Assembly (NCBI GenBank): GCA_900754715.1
Contig: CAAEDX010000230.1
Span: forward strand, 1 to 17,012
Direction: 5' to 3'
Length of the DNA stretch: 17,012 bases
DNA from: Erysipelotrichaceae bacterium
Lineage (GTDB): Bacteria > Bacillota_I > Bacilli_A > Erysipelotrichales > Erysipelotrichaceae
The notes beneath the pieces are model-generated. The model worked only from the letters and a program-made list of their open reading frames with translations, made no database searches and had not been told where the DNA came from. Positions 6,907 to 14,101 of the stretch are shown piece by piece. Both the position numbers and the translations under genes were made by a program. Position 1 is the stretch's first letter, and each line of letters starts with the position of its first letter.

Positions 6907-7733
6907 CTTCGTTTCTGACATTTCGCACAATAATATGTCCCTCTGCCGTTGGCCTGCACCTTGATGATCTCATTGCCGCAGACAGGACATGGCTCTCCTT
7001 TCTTCGCATGCACTTTCAGCTGCAGCTGAAAGCGGCCATCCACGCCCAGCGAGGACGTATAGCTGCGGATGGTCGTGCCGCCGGCACGGATCGCGCCTTG
7101 CAGGATGCGGCGAGTCTCTGCGATCAGCCGCGCAAAGTCTTGCTTGCGCAGGCGGTTGACGCGGGTGAGCGGATGAAGCCCCAGGGCAAAACAGATCTCA
7201 TCCGCATAGATGTTGCCGATGCCAGCGATGACGCTTTGATCGAGCAATGCCTGCTTGAGCGTGACATGCCGGCCATGCAGGCTGTGATACAGCTCATCTG
7301 CGCTCAGCCCCTCATCCAGCGCGTCCTTGCCGACGCGCGCAAAGCAAGGACATTCTCGCAGGCTGCCCTTTTTTTCATATGCGTACATCCGCCCGAACTT
7401 GCGGGTGTCATGATAGCGCAGCTCACGCCCGTCTTCCAGTTCAAAGATGACGTGCACATGGCGCGGCGCATAAGGTTCCTCGGGCTGCTGCAGATAAAAC
7501 TTGCCCTCCATGCGCAGATGCGCGATCCACCACACATCACCCAGATCGAAACAAAGATACTTGCCGATCCGCGCATAGTCCTCGATGCGCCGGCCGCGCA
7601 CCAGCGCGCAAAATGTGTCTGTGTCGCCCTGGATGATGCGATCCCAGCACACGCGGACATCGCGGATGCGCGCATGCCCCATCTGTGCGTGCAGCGTATC
7701 CAGCACGGTCTGTACTTCAGGAAGTTCCGGCAT
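6903..7733 (-). CDS. mutM: Formamidopyrimidine-DNA glycosylase (Fpg)
   Basis: Fpg excises 8-oxoguanine and formamidopyrimidines and cuts the abasic site in base excision repair. The 276-residue protein starts MPELPEVQT; after removal of Met the Pro is the catalytic nucleophile and Glu3 the general acid. Lys58 in RIGKYLCF is the conserved catalytic lysine, and HLRMEGKF (72-79) is the family motif. The helix-two-turn-helix region is LLDQSVIAGIGNIYADE (163-179). The C-terminal zinc finger has Cys249, Cys252, Cys269 and Cys272, with the DNA-contacting arginine at 264. All expected active-site residues are present. AGGTGAGC precedes the ATG at 7733, and polA ends eight bases upstream, as in other Bacillota. 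Confidence 0.97.
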   Translation of the reverse strand: MPELPEVQTVLDTLHAQMGHARIRDVRVCWDRIIQGDTDTFCALVRGRRIEDYARIGKYLCFDLGDVWWIAHLRMEGKFYLQQPEEPYAPRHVHVIFELEDGRELRYHDTRKFGRMYAYEKKGSLRECPCFARVGKDALDEGLSADELYHSLHGRHVTLKQALLDQSVIAGIGNIYADEICFALGLHPLTRVNRLRKQDFARLIAETRRILQGAIRAGGTTIRSYTSSLGVDGRFQLQLKVHAKKGEPCPVCGNEIIKVQANGRGTYYCAKCQKRR

Positions 7734-7741
7734 GCGCTCAC

Positions 7742-10321
7742 CTACTTCGCGTCATACCACGTATGACCGATGCTCGCGTTGGCGACCAGCGGCACCTTCA
7801 GCTTCACCACATTCTGCATGCCATCCTCCACGATGCGTTTCATCTGCTCGATCTCTTCCTGGGGCACATCGAAGATCAGCTCATCGTGGATCTGCAAGAT
7901 CATGCGGGAGCGCACTTGTTCTTCCTGCATCTTTTTGTCGATGGCGATCATCGCCATCTTGATGAGATCGGCGGCGCTGCCCTGGATCGGCGCGTTCATG
8001 GCTGCGCGCTTGCCGAACTCCCGCATCATGTAGTTCTTATCATTGATCTCCGGAATATACCGGCGGCGCTGGAACATCGTCGTCACATAGCCATGTTCCT
8101 CGCAGAAAGCGATCGTCTCATTCATGAACGCGTGGATCTTCGGATAAGAGGCAAAATATTTCTCGATGAAGCTGTGCGCTTCTTTGCGGCTGATGCCCAG
8201 CTGCTCGCTCAGTCCATAATCCGACTGCCCATAGACGATGCCGAAGTTGACGGTCTTGGCGCTGCGGCGCATGGACGCGTCCACCTCATCCGCGCTGACA
8301 TCAAAGATCTGCATGGCCGTCTTCGTGTGGATGTCGATGCCATGGCTGAACGCGTCGATCATCTGTGTCTCATCCGCCATATGCGCCAGCATGCGCAGTT
8401 CGATCTGTGAATAGTCCGCAGATAGGAACACATGGCCTTCCTCAGCTACGAAGGCCTTGCGGATCTCGCGGCCTTCTTCATCGCGTACGCTGATGTTCTG
8501 CAAGTTTGGCTCGCTGCTCGACAGCCTTCCGGTCTGCGCCAGCGCCTGATTGAATATCGTATGGATGCGCTGATCCCGGGAGATGTGCTTCTTCAGGCCG
8601 ACGACATAGGTCGTATACAGCTTGGCATATTTGCGGTAATCCAGCAGGCAGGGGATGATCGGGTGCGCATCGCGCAGCTTCTCAAGCACCTCGACTGCGG
8701 TGGAACGCTTTTTGCCGGACTTGAGCCCGATCTCATCAAAGAGCACGATGCCCAGCTGCTTAGGCGAATTGATGTTGAACTCGTGACCGGCGTATTCATA
8801 CACGCGCGCAGCGTTTTCTTCCATCCGCGCATGGGTGACTTCGCCGATCTCATCGAGCACTTTCTCGCTGATGTGGATGCCTTCCTGCTCCATCTTGAAC
8901 AAGATGCGGGAAAGAGGCATCTCCAGGGTGGTGAGCAGCTCCCACATGCCTTCATCGCGCAGCTTTTCTTTCATCGGCGCGGCGATGGGGGCCATGCCGG
9001 CAAGCAAAGCCTCCATGTAAGCGCACTGGCGGTCAAACTCAGGCAGGATGTTCTTTCCTTTCTTGCCATATACCTCATCGAGGGTAAGGGGCAGCGCGAT
9101 CTGATAATGATCCAGGAAGCGCTCAAAGCTGGTGATAGAGCTGTCAAGCAGGAAGCTGCCCAGCATCAGGTCAAGGGCAAAATCGCTGCACGCGATGCCA
9201 TTGCGCGCGGCAGCATGGTAAAACTCCTTGGCATTGTAAGTGATCTTATGCGGGTCATTTGCCAGATAATCAAGCAGGCGCGCGTCATGCCTGGCATCCT
9301 CCAAGGTGATGTACAGACTTTCGCCCTGACAATACAGCGCGAAGCCATAAAGCACCTTGCGCGTATAATGCTCATTGTCGCAGTCCGCCAGGATGATCGT
9401 GCCATCCGCGCTGAGATCAGCTTCGATATGATCCACGCTGCGGATATGACGCTTAGGCATTGGCGCGGCATGTTCTTGCTGGAGAAATGACTTCATCTCA
9501 TATTTACGGAAAAAATCATTCACTTCAGGCGCAAAGCCATCAAAGCTGAGCTCCTGCAGCGTAAAAGGGATATCGGCATCCCGCCGTATGGTGGCCAAAA
9601 AACGCGAAAGCATGGCGCTCTCTTTGCCTTCTGCCAGCTTTTCCTGCAGCTTTCCCTTGATCTCATCGAGGTGTGCGTAGACACCGTCGACATCGTCATA
9701 GCAGCTCAGCAGCTTGAGCGCGGTCTTTTCACCGACGCCCTTGACCCCAGGAATATTGTCGGCGCTGTCACCCATGAGCGCCTTGAGGTCGACGATCTGT
9801 TCCGGGCGCAGCCCGTATGCCGCCTGCAGCTCCTGCACGTTCATGAGCTGCATCTCGCTGATGCCTTTCTTCATGAGCAGCACATCGGTCGTCTCGTCGA
9901 TGAGCTGCAGCAGGTCACGGTCGCTGGACAATATGGTGATGGCGACCTCAGGATGCGCGCTCACGAATGAGCCGATGATATCATCGGCTTCGATCCCTTC
10001 GCATTCATAACGCTTCACGCCGCAGGCATCAAGGAACTCTCGGGCGATGGGAAACTGCACGATCAGTTCCTGATCCAGTTCCTTGCGGGTTCCCTTGTAT
10101 TCGCTGTAGGCCTCATGGCGGAAAGTAGGCTTGCCCGCGTCCCAGGCAACCAGCACGCCATCCGGCGCGATCTGTTCCAGCGCTTTTTGAAACATGGTCA
10201 CAAAGCCAAACACCGCATTGGTAGGGATGCCGTTAGAGGTGCGCATCATGCGGCCGTAGACCGTGGCGTAATAAGCGCGAAACAGCATGGAGTTGCCATC
10301 CAGAAGCAGAATCTTTTTCAT
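7742..10321 (-). CDS. polA: DNA polymerase I
   Basis: Pol I removes RNA primers, fills gaps in Okazaki fragments and acts in repair. The 859-residue protein has three parts. The 5'-nuclease domain (about 1-290) keeps its acidic metal ligands (Asp8, Asp61, EADD 111-114, SSDRD 132-136, GDSADN 184-189). The exonuclease-like domain (about 300-455) lacks the Asp-x-Glu and other catalytic acids, so proofreading is probably absent, as in Bacillus enzymes. The polymerase domain has motif A DYSQIELR (about 636-643), motif B RRSAKTVNFGIVYG with the dNTP-selecting Phe, and motif C IHDE (about 811-814). The start at 10321 (MKKILLLDGN) fits the family; in-frame ATGs at 10333 and 10330 are also possible. 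The Shine-Dalgarno sequence AAAGGAGA is far upstream, with a hairpin between it and the start (see findings). The gene heads the replication/repair operon. Confidence 0.96.
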   Translation of the reverse strand: MKKILLLDGNSMLFRAYYATVYGRMMRTSNGIPTNAVFGFVTMFQKALEQIAPDGVLVAWDAGKPTFRHEAYSEYKGTRKELDQELIVQFPIAREFLDACGVKRYECEGIEADDIIGSFVSAHPEVAITILSSDRDLLQLIDETTDVLLMKKGISEMQLMNVQELQAAYGLRPEQIVDLKALMGDSADNIPGVKGVGEKTALKLLSCYDDVDGVYAHLDEIKGKLQEKLAEGKESAMLSRFLATIRRDADIPFTLQELSFDGFAPEVNDFFRKYEMKSFLQQEHAAPMPKRHIRSVDHIEADLSADGTIILADCDNEHYTRKVLYGFALYCQGESLYITLEDARHDARLLDYLANDPHKITYNAKEFYHAAARNGIACSDFALDLMLGSFLLDSSITSFERFLDHYQIALPLTLDEVYGKKGKNILPEFDRQCAYMEALLAGMAPIAAPMKEKLRDEGMWELLTTLEMPLSRILFKMEQEGIHISEKVLDEIGEVTHARMEENAARVYEYAGHEFNINSPKQLGIVLFDEIGLKSGKKRSTAVEVLEKLRDAHPIIPCLLDYRKYAKLYTTYVVGLKKHISRDQRIHTIFNQALAQTGRLSSSEPNLQNISVRDEEGREIRKAFVAEEGHVFLSADYSQIELRMLAHMADETQMIDAFSHGIDIHTKTAMQIFDVSADEVDASMRRSAKTVNFGIVYGQSDYGLSEQLGISRKEAHSFIEKYFASYPKIHAFMNETIAFCEEHGYVTTMFQRRRYIPEINDKNYMMREFGKRAAMNAPIQGSAADLIKMAMIAIDKKMQEEQVRSRMILQIHDELIFDVPQEEIEQMKRIVEDGMQNVVKLKVPLVANASIGHTWYDAK

Positions 10322-10329
10322 ATATCTCA

Positions 10330-10344
10330 TCATCCTGTCCGCAT
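10330..10344 (-). other. Possible four-codon leader ORF before polA
   Basis: ATG CGG ACA GGA TGA on the minus strand lies nine bases after AAAGGAGA and its stop overlaps the first in-frame ATG of polA (10333). It could couple ribosomes into polA. It is too short for any statistical support and rests only on its position between a good Shine-Dalgarno sequence and the polA start. Confidence 0.3.
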
Positions 10345-10365
10345 CAGACAGGTCTCCTTTCTGTC
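10334..10365 (-). promoter_or_regulatory. Alternative hairpins and Shine-Dalgarno sequence in the polA leader
   Basis: On the minus strand three short segments alternate: GACAG (10361-10365), CCTGTC (10347-10352) and GACAGG (10334-10339). The middle one can pair with the first, placing the AAAGGAG Shine-Dalgarno in the loop, or with the last, forming a 6-7 bp stem between the Shine-Dalgarno and the polA ATGs. The second fold would bring the Shine-Dalgarno spatially next to the start region. This is read directly from the bases; any regulatory role is inferred. Confidence 0.5.
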
Positions 10366-10372
10366 GGTACTT

Positions 10373-10400
10373 ATTTTAACACATTTGTTCCGCCTTGAAA
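10373..10400 (-). promoter_or_regulatory. Probable promoter of the polA operon
   Basis: On the minus strand TAAAAT (10373-10378) with TG one base before it (extended -10), and a weak -35 TTTCAA (10395-10400) at 16 bases. It follows the terminator of the preceding lipoprotein gene and would give a leader of about 45 bases. Confidence 0.5.
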
Positions 10401-10410
10401 CAGCAGACGC

Positions 10411-10433
10411 AAAAAAGACGGCGCGTGTCCGTC
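10411..10433 (-). terminator. Rho-independent terminator after the TroA-type lipoprotein gene
   Basis: On the minus strand GACGG and CCGTC form a 5-bp GC-rich stem around seven bases, followed by TTTTTT. It lies five bases after the stop codon and separates the preceding block from the polA unit. Confidence 0.75.
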
Positions 10434-10438
10434 CTTCA

Positions 10439-11365
10439 TCATTCCAGTCCGAGCAGGACATTGAGGTTTTCCTGCATGAGCGTGATATAGTTCTTGCCGC
10501 TTTGCGAAGATGACTCGCTCAGCGAAGAAATGTTGTTTAAAGGAATGGGCGTCAGTCCCAGCTCATTGATGATCTGCAGCCGCAGATCGATCATGTCCTG
10601 CGGAAGATTTTCCTCGATGGCCATATACTGCACATCGTTTTCCCGCAGCGTCTCGATGATCACGGCCAGCTGCTCTTCATCCGGCAGCACCCCATAACGA
10701 GAGAGGCAGATCGGATATACGCTGATGCCATAGTTCTGCCAATGACCAAAGTTCGGAGTCATGACCGCAACCTTGATCTTTCGTTCTCGCAGCTGCTGAT
10801 AGCGGGCATCGAGCTTAGCAAGCTCAGTCTCCAAGGCATCGTAATGATCAGAGAATTCCTGCGCGTAAGCCGGATAACGTTCGCTGAGATAATCGCGGAT
10901 GCAGGCGGCCATGCCGCACATCGTCACCGCGTCCATCCACAGCGTGGGGTCGGAGTAATACATGTCGACATCATCAAAGGCGCTTCCTTCATACCAGGGC
11001 TGTGTCTGTCCGTTGTCAGTGCTGCGCTGAAACGGGAAGTTGCCCAGCTGATCGCCCAGGTTGATCTGGTCGATGCCGCTGTCCGTGATCTCATCCGCAT
11101 AGATATCATAATAAGACTCAAGTCCGCCGAGGTAAAACAGCACATCGCTCTGCGAAAGAAGCGTTTCATGATCATCTCTGATCTTGGCCCGCTGGATCAA
11201 GGTGTTCTCGCTGAGCAGCTCGCAGCTTACGCGGTCCTGGGCAATCTGTTCTACCAGGTATTGCAGCGGATAACAAGTGACCAGCACCTGGTTATGGGTC
11301 GCCCTGCAGCCACAGAGCATAAGCAGGGAAAGACACAGGCACATGGTCAGCTTCCACAGTTTCAT
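10439..11365 (-). CDS. ZnuA/TroA-type metal ABC transporter substrate-binding lipoprotein, probably lacking metal ligands
   Basis: This 308-residue protein has a lipoprotein signal peptide: basic start MKLWK, hydrophobic core and lipobox LCGC with Cys20 as the lipidated residue. It should be anchored on the outer face of the membrane. The fold signals of the TroA/ZnuA family are visible: VTCYPLQYLVEQIA near residue 29 (family pattern TxYP), SDPTLWMDA (138-146; family DPHxWLDP), NFGHWQNYGI (205-214; family HxAFxYFxxxYGL), AIEEN (249-253) and a C-terminal YITLMQENL helix. At the aligned positions the usual metal-binding histidines read Thr or Pro, and the last acidic ligand appears to be Asn. 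No ATPase or permease gene lies nearby. The start at 11365 follows GGTGGTG by six bases; an ATG at 11386 overlaps the stop of the previous gene (TAATG) and cannot be excluded. Family membership is fairly sure; function is open. Confidence 0.8.
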   Translation of the reverse strand: MKLWKLTMCLCLSLLMLCGCRATHNQVLVTCYPLQYLVEQIAQDRVSCELLSENTLIQRAKIRDDHETLLSQSDVLFYLGGLESYYDIYADEITDSGIDQINLGDQLGNFPFQRSTDNGQTQPWYEGSAFDDVDMYYSDPTLWMDAVTMCGMAACIRDYLSERYPAYAQEFSDHYDALETELAKLDARYQQLRERKIKVAVMTPNFGHWQNYGISVYPICLSRYGVLPDEEQLAVIIETLRENDVQYMAIEENLPQDMIDLRLQIINELGLTPIPLNNISSLSESSSQSGKNYITLMQENLNVLLGLE

Positions 11366-11384
11366 ACGCATCACCACCAGATGC

Positions 11385-11393
11385 ATTATATCA
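11385..11393 (-). promoter_or_regulatory. Possible extended -10 promoter for the TroA-type lipoprotein gene
   Basis: TGATATAAT on the minus strand is a perfect extended -10, placed over the stop codon of the SpoIVFB-like gene. No good -35 is seen 16-18 bases upstream. It would start the mRNA about 13 bases before the chosen ATG at 11365, just at the GGTGGTG. Confidence 0.35.
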
Positions 11394-12141
11394 TATTTTG
11401 TCCATAGCGGCAGTGAAACAGTCGTTTCAGCCAGGCTCGTTCATCGATGAGTGCCGTGCCCTCTCTGAGATAATTGGTGCGGGTGCGATACAGATCATGG
11501 CCATCATGCACTTTGCGCCGGCCGAGAAAAGGGTGGCTCAACCGGTAGCGGTAAAAATTCAGGCGGTCTTCGGTCAGCCGGGCATGCTGAAGCAGCTCTT
11601 GTCCGAAGAGGATGGCCAAGGTGATTAGTCCAGCGGCATCGGACATGAAGCCGGAAAGAAAGATCAGCGCCAGCGCGGCAAAGGAACAGCATACGCCCAG
11701 CCGCTGTGCCTTTGCATAAGGCAGCCACAGATGAAACAGCGTCTGCATGATCCTTCCGCCATCCAGCGGCACTACCGGAAGCAGGTTGAAACAAAGCATG
11801 GCCCGGTTGATCTCATTCAGGTACGCGGCAAAGGCTGTGGAAATGAGCGAACAGGAAGATGCCATATGCAATGCCGCCGGAAACAGCAGATGCGCGCATG
11901 GTCCGGCGGCAAGGATGAACAAGGCATGCGGTACGCTGATGTAGCTGATCTCATCGATCTGCGCACAGAGTCCGAATGGATAGATCCGCACGCGCCGCAC
12001 CGGACAATGCACGAGCAGCGCCGCCAGGCAGTGGGCGGCTTCGTGCGCGCTCATCATGAGAAAGATCGCCAGCAGCACTTTCCAGCAGCCGCTGACCCAG
12101 GCAAATGCCATCATGAGCAGCCACAGCAGCAGCCCGATCAC
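11386..12141 (-). CDS. SpoIVFB-like M50 site-2 protease
   Basis: Intramembrane zinc metalloprotease of 251 residues. The zinc site HEAAH is at 33-37 within the second membrane segment, and the third ligand lies in NLLPVVPLDGGR (119-130, Asp127). YPFG at 54-57 is also typical of SpoIVFB-type members. Hydrophobic segments lie near 1-18, 21-43, 70-92, 95-120 and 140-180. The last 65 residues are polar and basic and do not resemble the CBS domain that follows the membrane part in Bacillus SpoIVFB. The gene lies directly after a SpoIVFA-like gene and minD, as spoIVFB does in Bacillus, where it cleaves pro-sigma-K in the mother cell. Whether this organism sporulates is not shown here. The start is GTG at 12141, overlapping the previous stop (GTGA); a good GGAGG is 13 bases upstream, so coupling probably drives translation. 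Confidence 0.87.
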   Translation of the reverse strand: MIGLLLWLLMMAFAWVSGCWKVLLAIFLMMSAHEAAHCLAALLVHCPVRRVRIYPFGLCAQIDEISYISVPHALFILAAGPCAHLLFPAALHMASSCSLISTAFAAYLNEINRAMLCFNLLPVVPLDGGRIMQTLFHLWLPYAKAQRLGVCCSFAALALIFLSGFMSDAAGLITLAILFGQELLQHARLTEDRLNFYRYRLSHPFLGRRKVHDGHDLYRTRTNYLREGTALIDERAWLKRLFHCRYGQNMI

Positions 12142-12680
12142 GACTGACTCAGATCCTCCAGCGCGATCTCCGTGCCATCTTTGAAGCAGCGGATCTCCAC
12201 GTATTCCTGATAAGTGCCTAACGCGGCGCCGCCGCGCACGCGTTCATCCTCCTGCACGCTCGTCTCTTGCAAATTGGCATAATTGATCATCGTCCCATCA
12301 TCGCTTTTCACCGATACGCAATAAGTGTCGTTCTGGGTCTCGATGTGCACGATGATGCCGTCACATACGGCCGCTGCTTCATTGGTGCCATTATGATAGC
12401 GATGTTCACCGACCGCCTCATACTGACCCAGGCTTGCGACGCTTTGGGTTTCCGGCTGCTGGAACCATGTGTCGAAAGGCAGATAATCGCTCCAGTTCAG
12501 ACTTTGGATATACGCCATGGCATCTTGAGCCTGAGGAACTTGCAGCCGCAGGGCGATCATGAAGCAGAGTCCTGCCGTGCATGCCGCCATCACCGCGATC
12601 ACTCCTTTGATGAACCATCCGCTCAGGCGTTCTTTCCCTTGGCGGCGGATCCGTTTTCTGATCCTCTTGATGTCATCCAT
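12138..12680 (-). CDS. SpoIVFA-like single-pass membrane protein with degenerate M23/LytM domain
   Basis: The 180-residue protein has a strongly basic N-terminus (KRIRKRIRRQGK), one membrane segment at about 23-46 and an extracytoplasmic C-terminal part. Residues 85-180 resemble a LytM/M23 fold: VCDGIIVHIE, SVKSDDGTMINYANLQ and ERVRGGAALGTYQEY match the usual strand pattern. The position of the catalytic His of active peptidases (usually in YxHL) reads YANL, so it should not be an active endopeptidase. In Bacillus SpoIVFA anchors and restrains SpoIVFB; the place between minD and an M50 protease supports the same role here. Sequence similarity alone would be weak. The ATG at 12680 follows AGGTGA with four bases between; the in-frame codon at 12695 lacks a site. 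It lies 45 bases after minD and overlaps the protease gene by four bases. Confidence 0.72.
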   Translation of the reverse strand: MDDIKRIRKRIRRQGKERLSGWFIKGVIAVMAACTAGLCFMIALRLQVPQAQDAMAYIQSLNWSDYLPFDTWFQQPETQSVASLGQYEAVGEHRYHNGTNEAAAVCDGIIVHIETQNDTYCVSVKSDDGTMINYANLQETSVQEDERVRGGAALGTYQEYVEIRCFKDGTEIALEDLSQS

Positions 12681-12725
12681 GTGCTCACCTCTCATTCATA
12701 TGTATGCCAGCGTCCGGTCATTATG

Positions 12726-13505
12726 TCAGGTGGCAAAGATCCTGGATAAGAAACGGCGTTCATTGAGCTTTGGCAGTGCGACCTTCTCTTTGAGAAAGCG
12801 GCGGGCAAGCACATCAAAGCAATGATAAAGCTGTGAGTCACGGGCCACAGCGATGGGCAGTCCCCGGTTATTGCATGATTGCATGCGGGCATCCTCCACG
12901 ATGTAGCCTAACAGCGGGATGGCCAGCCAGCTGGTCGCATCCTCTATCTTCACGCACATCCCTTTATCGATGGCGCGCGGGCTGATCTTGTTGAGCACGA
13001 GCTCCAGCATGGCGACTCCTTCTTTCAGCAACAGGCCGATCACACGGTCAGCGTCTTGCAAAGCGCTGACATCGAGGTTGCTGACGATGATGGCGCGGCC
13101 GGCCACGCTGCTGGCAAAACGAAAACCGCTTTCCACCCCGGCCGGCGTGTCGATGAACAAATAATCAAACTGATTCTGCAGCACACGCATCACCCGGACA
13201 AAATCGTCCTGATGGATGCCTGAAAAGTTGACGCCTTTGCAGACCGGAAGCAGATAGAGATTCTTTTCTCGTTTGTCTTGCAGCAAAGCGCGCTCCAGCA
13301 GGCAGCGTTCTTCGACCACGTCCTGCATATCGAAGATCACCCGGTTGTCGAGCCCCATCATCAGATCGAGGTTCTTCAGCCCCAGATCCGCATCGACAAG
13401 GCAGATCTTGTATCCTTTTGACGCCAGCATCATTCCCAGATGGATGCAGACGCTGCTTTTCCCCACACCGCCCTTACCGGACGTCACAGCAATGATTTCT
13501 CCCAT
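12726..13505 (-). CDS. minD: Septum site-determining ATPase MinD
   Basis: MinD is a membrane-associated ATPase that recruits the FtsZ inhibitor MinC and so blocks division near the poles. The 259-residue protein has the deviant Walker A KGGVGKSS (11-18, including the signature Lys11), the switch region VDADLGLKNLDLMMGL (37-52), IDTPAGVESGF (118-128; family DCPAGIExGF) and DADRVIGLL (151-159). The C-terminus (LNERRFLSRIFAT, 247-259) can form the short amphipathic membrane-targeting helix. GGAGGG five bases before the ATG at 13505 fixes the start; a longer in-frame version begins inside it. The gene follows minC by 23 bases. No minE lies nearby, which fits a Bacillus-type DivIVA/MinJ arrangement, although those genes are not in the window. 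Confidence 0.95.
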   Translation of the reverse strand: MGEIIAVTSGKGGVGKSSVCIHLGMMLASKGYKICLVDADLGLKNLDLMMGLDNRVIFDMQDVVEERCLLERALLQDKREKNLYLLPVCKGVNFSGIHQDDFVRVMRVLQNQFDYLFIDTPAGVESGFRFASSVAGRAIIVSNLDVSALQDADRVIGLLLKEGVAMLELVLNKISPRAIDKGMCVKIEDATSWLAIPLLGYIVEDARMQSCNNRGLPIAVARDSQLYHCFDVLARRFLKEKVALPKLNERRFLSRIFAT

Positions 13506-13528
13506 GAATTCCCTCCTCACGTCATATC

Positions 13529-14101
13529 TTAATCACAGCGCGGCGCGGACACTGTCGAATCTTGCACGCTTCGGCAAATGAGGCGCTGGCCCTCAGCATG
13601 CACTTTGCAGGGAAGCGGACTGCTGAGGATCTCAAAGGGAGAATCACCGATCCGCACCCGTGCTTCCTTCAGTCCGCCGACATACAGGATGCTGTCGCTG
13701 TGAAACAGATCGATCACGCCTTCTACGATGCCGATCACACACAGATCACCATCACAAGACAGTGAACCGCCATGGCGGACGCTGCCAAACAGACATGTGT
13801 CAGCGGAAAAACGCAGTCGTTCCCCGCCGCGCACGTCGCGCTCGTTCACGGGCATATGGACATAAGCAGGAGCGCTCGTGTTGATGCCGAGGATATCGAT
13901 GCGCTGCCGCAGACAAAGCTGCAGAAAGCGCAGCGCCTGTTCATCATTCAGCGGCGGAAGATGAAAAAAGGCCGCCACGCGCGTATCGGGCTGCAGTGGC
14001 GGCAGTCTTTTCTGAAACTGCTGGATCATTTCCTCAAAATCGTCAAAATCGATGGAAATGTGCATCTGACTCTTTATTTCTTTGATCTTAATGAATACCA
14101 T
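13529..14101 (-). CDS. minC: Septum site-determining protein MinC
   Basis: MinC inhibits FtsZ assembly and is recruited by MinD. The 190-residue protein has an N-terminal domain (about 1-80) and the C-terminal beta-helix domain (about 88-175), seen in VRGGERLRF, GSVRHGGSLSCDGDLCVIG and similar short repeats of hydrophobic and glycine residues. It is shorter than typical MinC (220-230 residues). The conserved RSGQ motif that contacts MinD reads RGGE at 91-94. The ATG at 14101 follows AGGAGGAG by eight bases and lies 28 bases inside mreD, so the genes overlap; a later in-frame ATG has no comparable site. The identification rests on the beta-helix repeats and on the neighbours mreD and minD. Confidence 0.88.
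   Translation of the reverse strand: MVFIKIKEIKSQMHISIDFDDFEEMIQQFQKRLPPLQPDTRVAAFFHLPPLNDEQALRFLQLCLRQRIDILGINTSAPAYVHMPVNERDVRGGERLRFSADTCLFGSVRHGGSLSCDGDLCVIGIVEGVIDLFHSDSILYVGGLKEARVRIGDSPFEILSSPLPCKVHAEGQRLICRSVQDSTVSAPRCD

Noticed and set aside
8432..9490. Open frame of 352 codons on the plus strand opposite polA
   Set aside because: It lies wholly within polA, which has clear family motifs along its full length. The genome rarely uses TTA, CTA and TCA codons, whose complements are stops, so long antisense frames arise by chance. The translation resembles no known family.
12681..12725. Possible small gene or regulator between minD and the SpoIVFA-like gene
   Set aside because: The gap is only 45 bases and contains the ribosome-binding site of the next gene. 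No hairpin with a T tract or open frame with support was seen.
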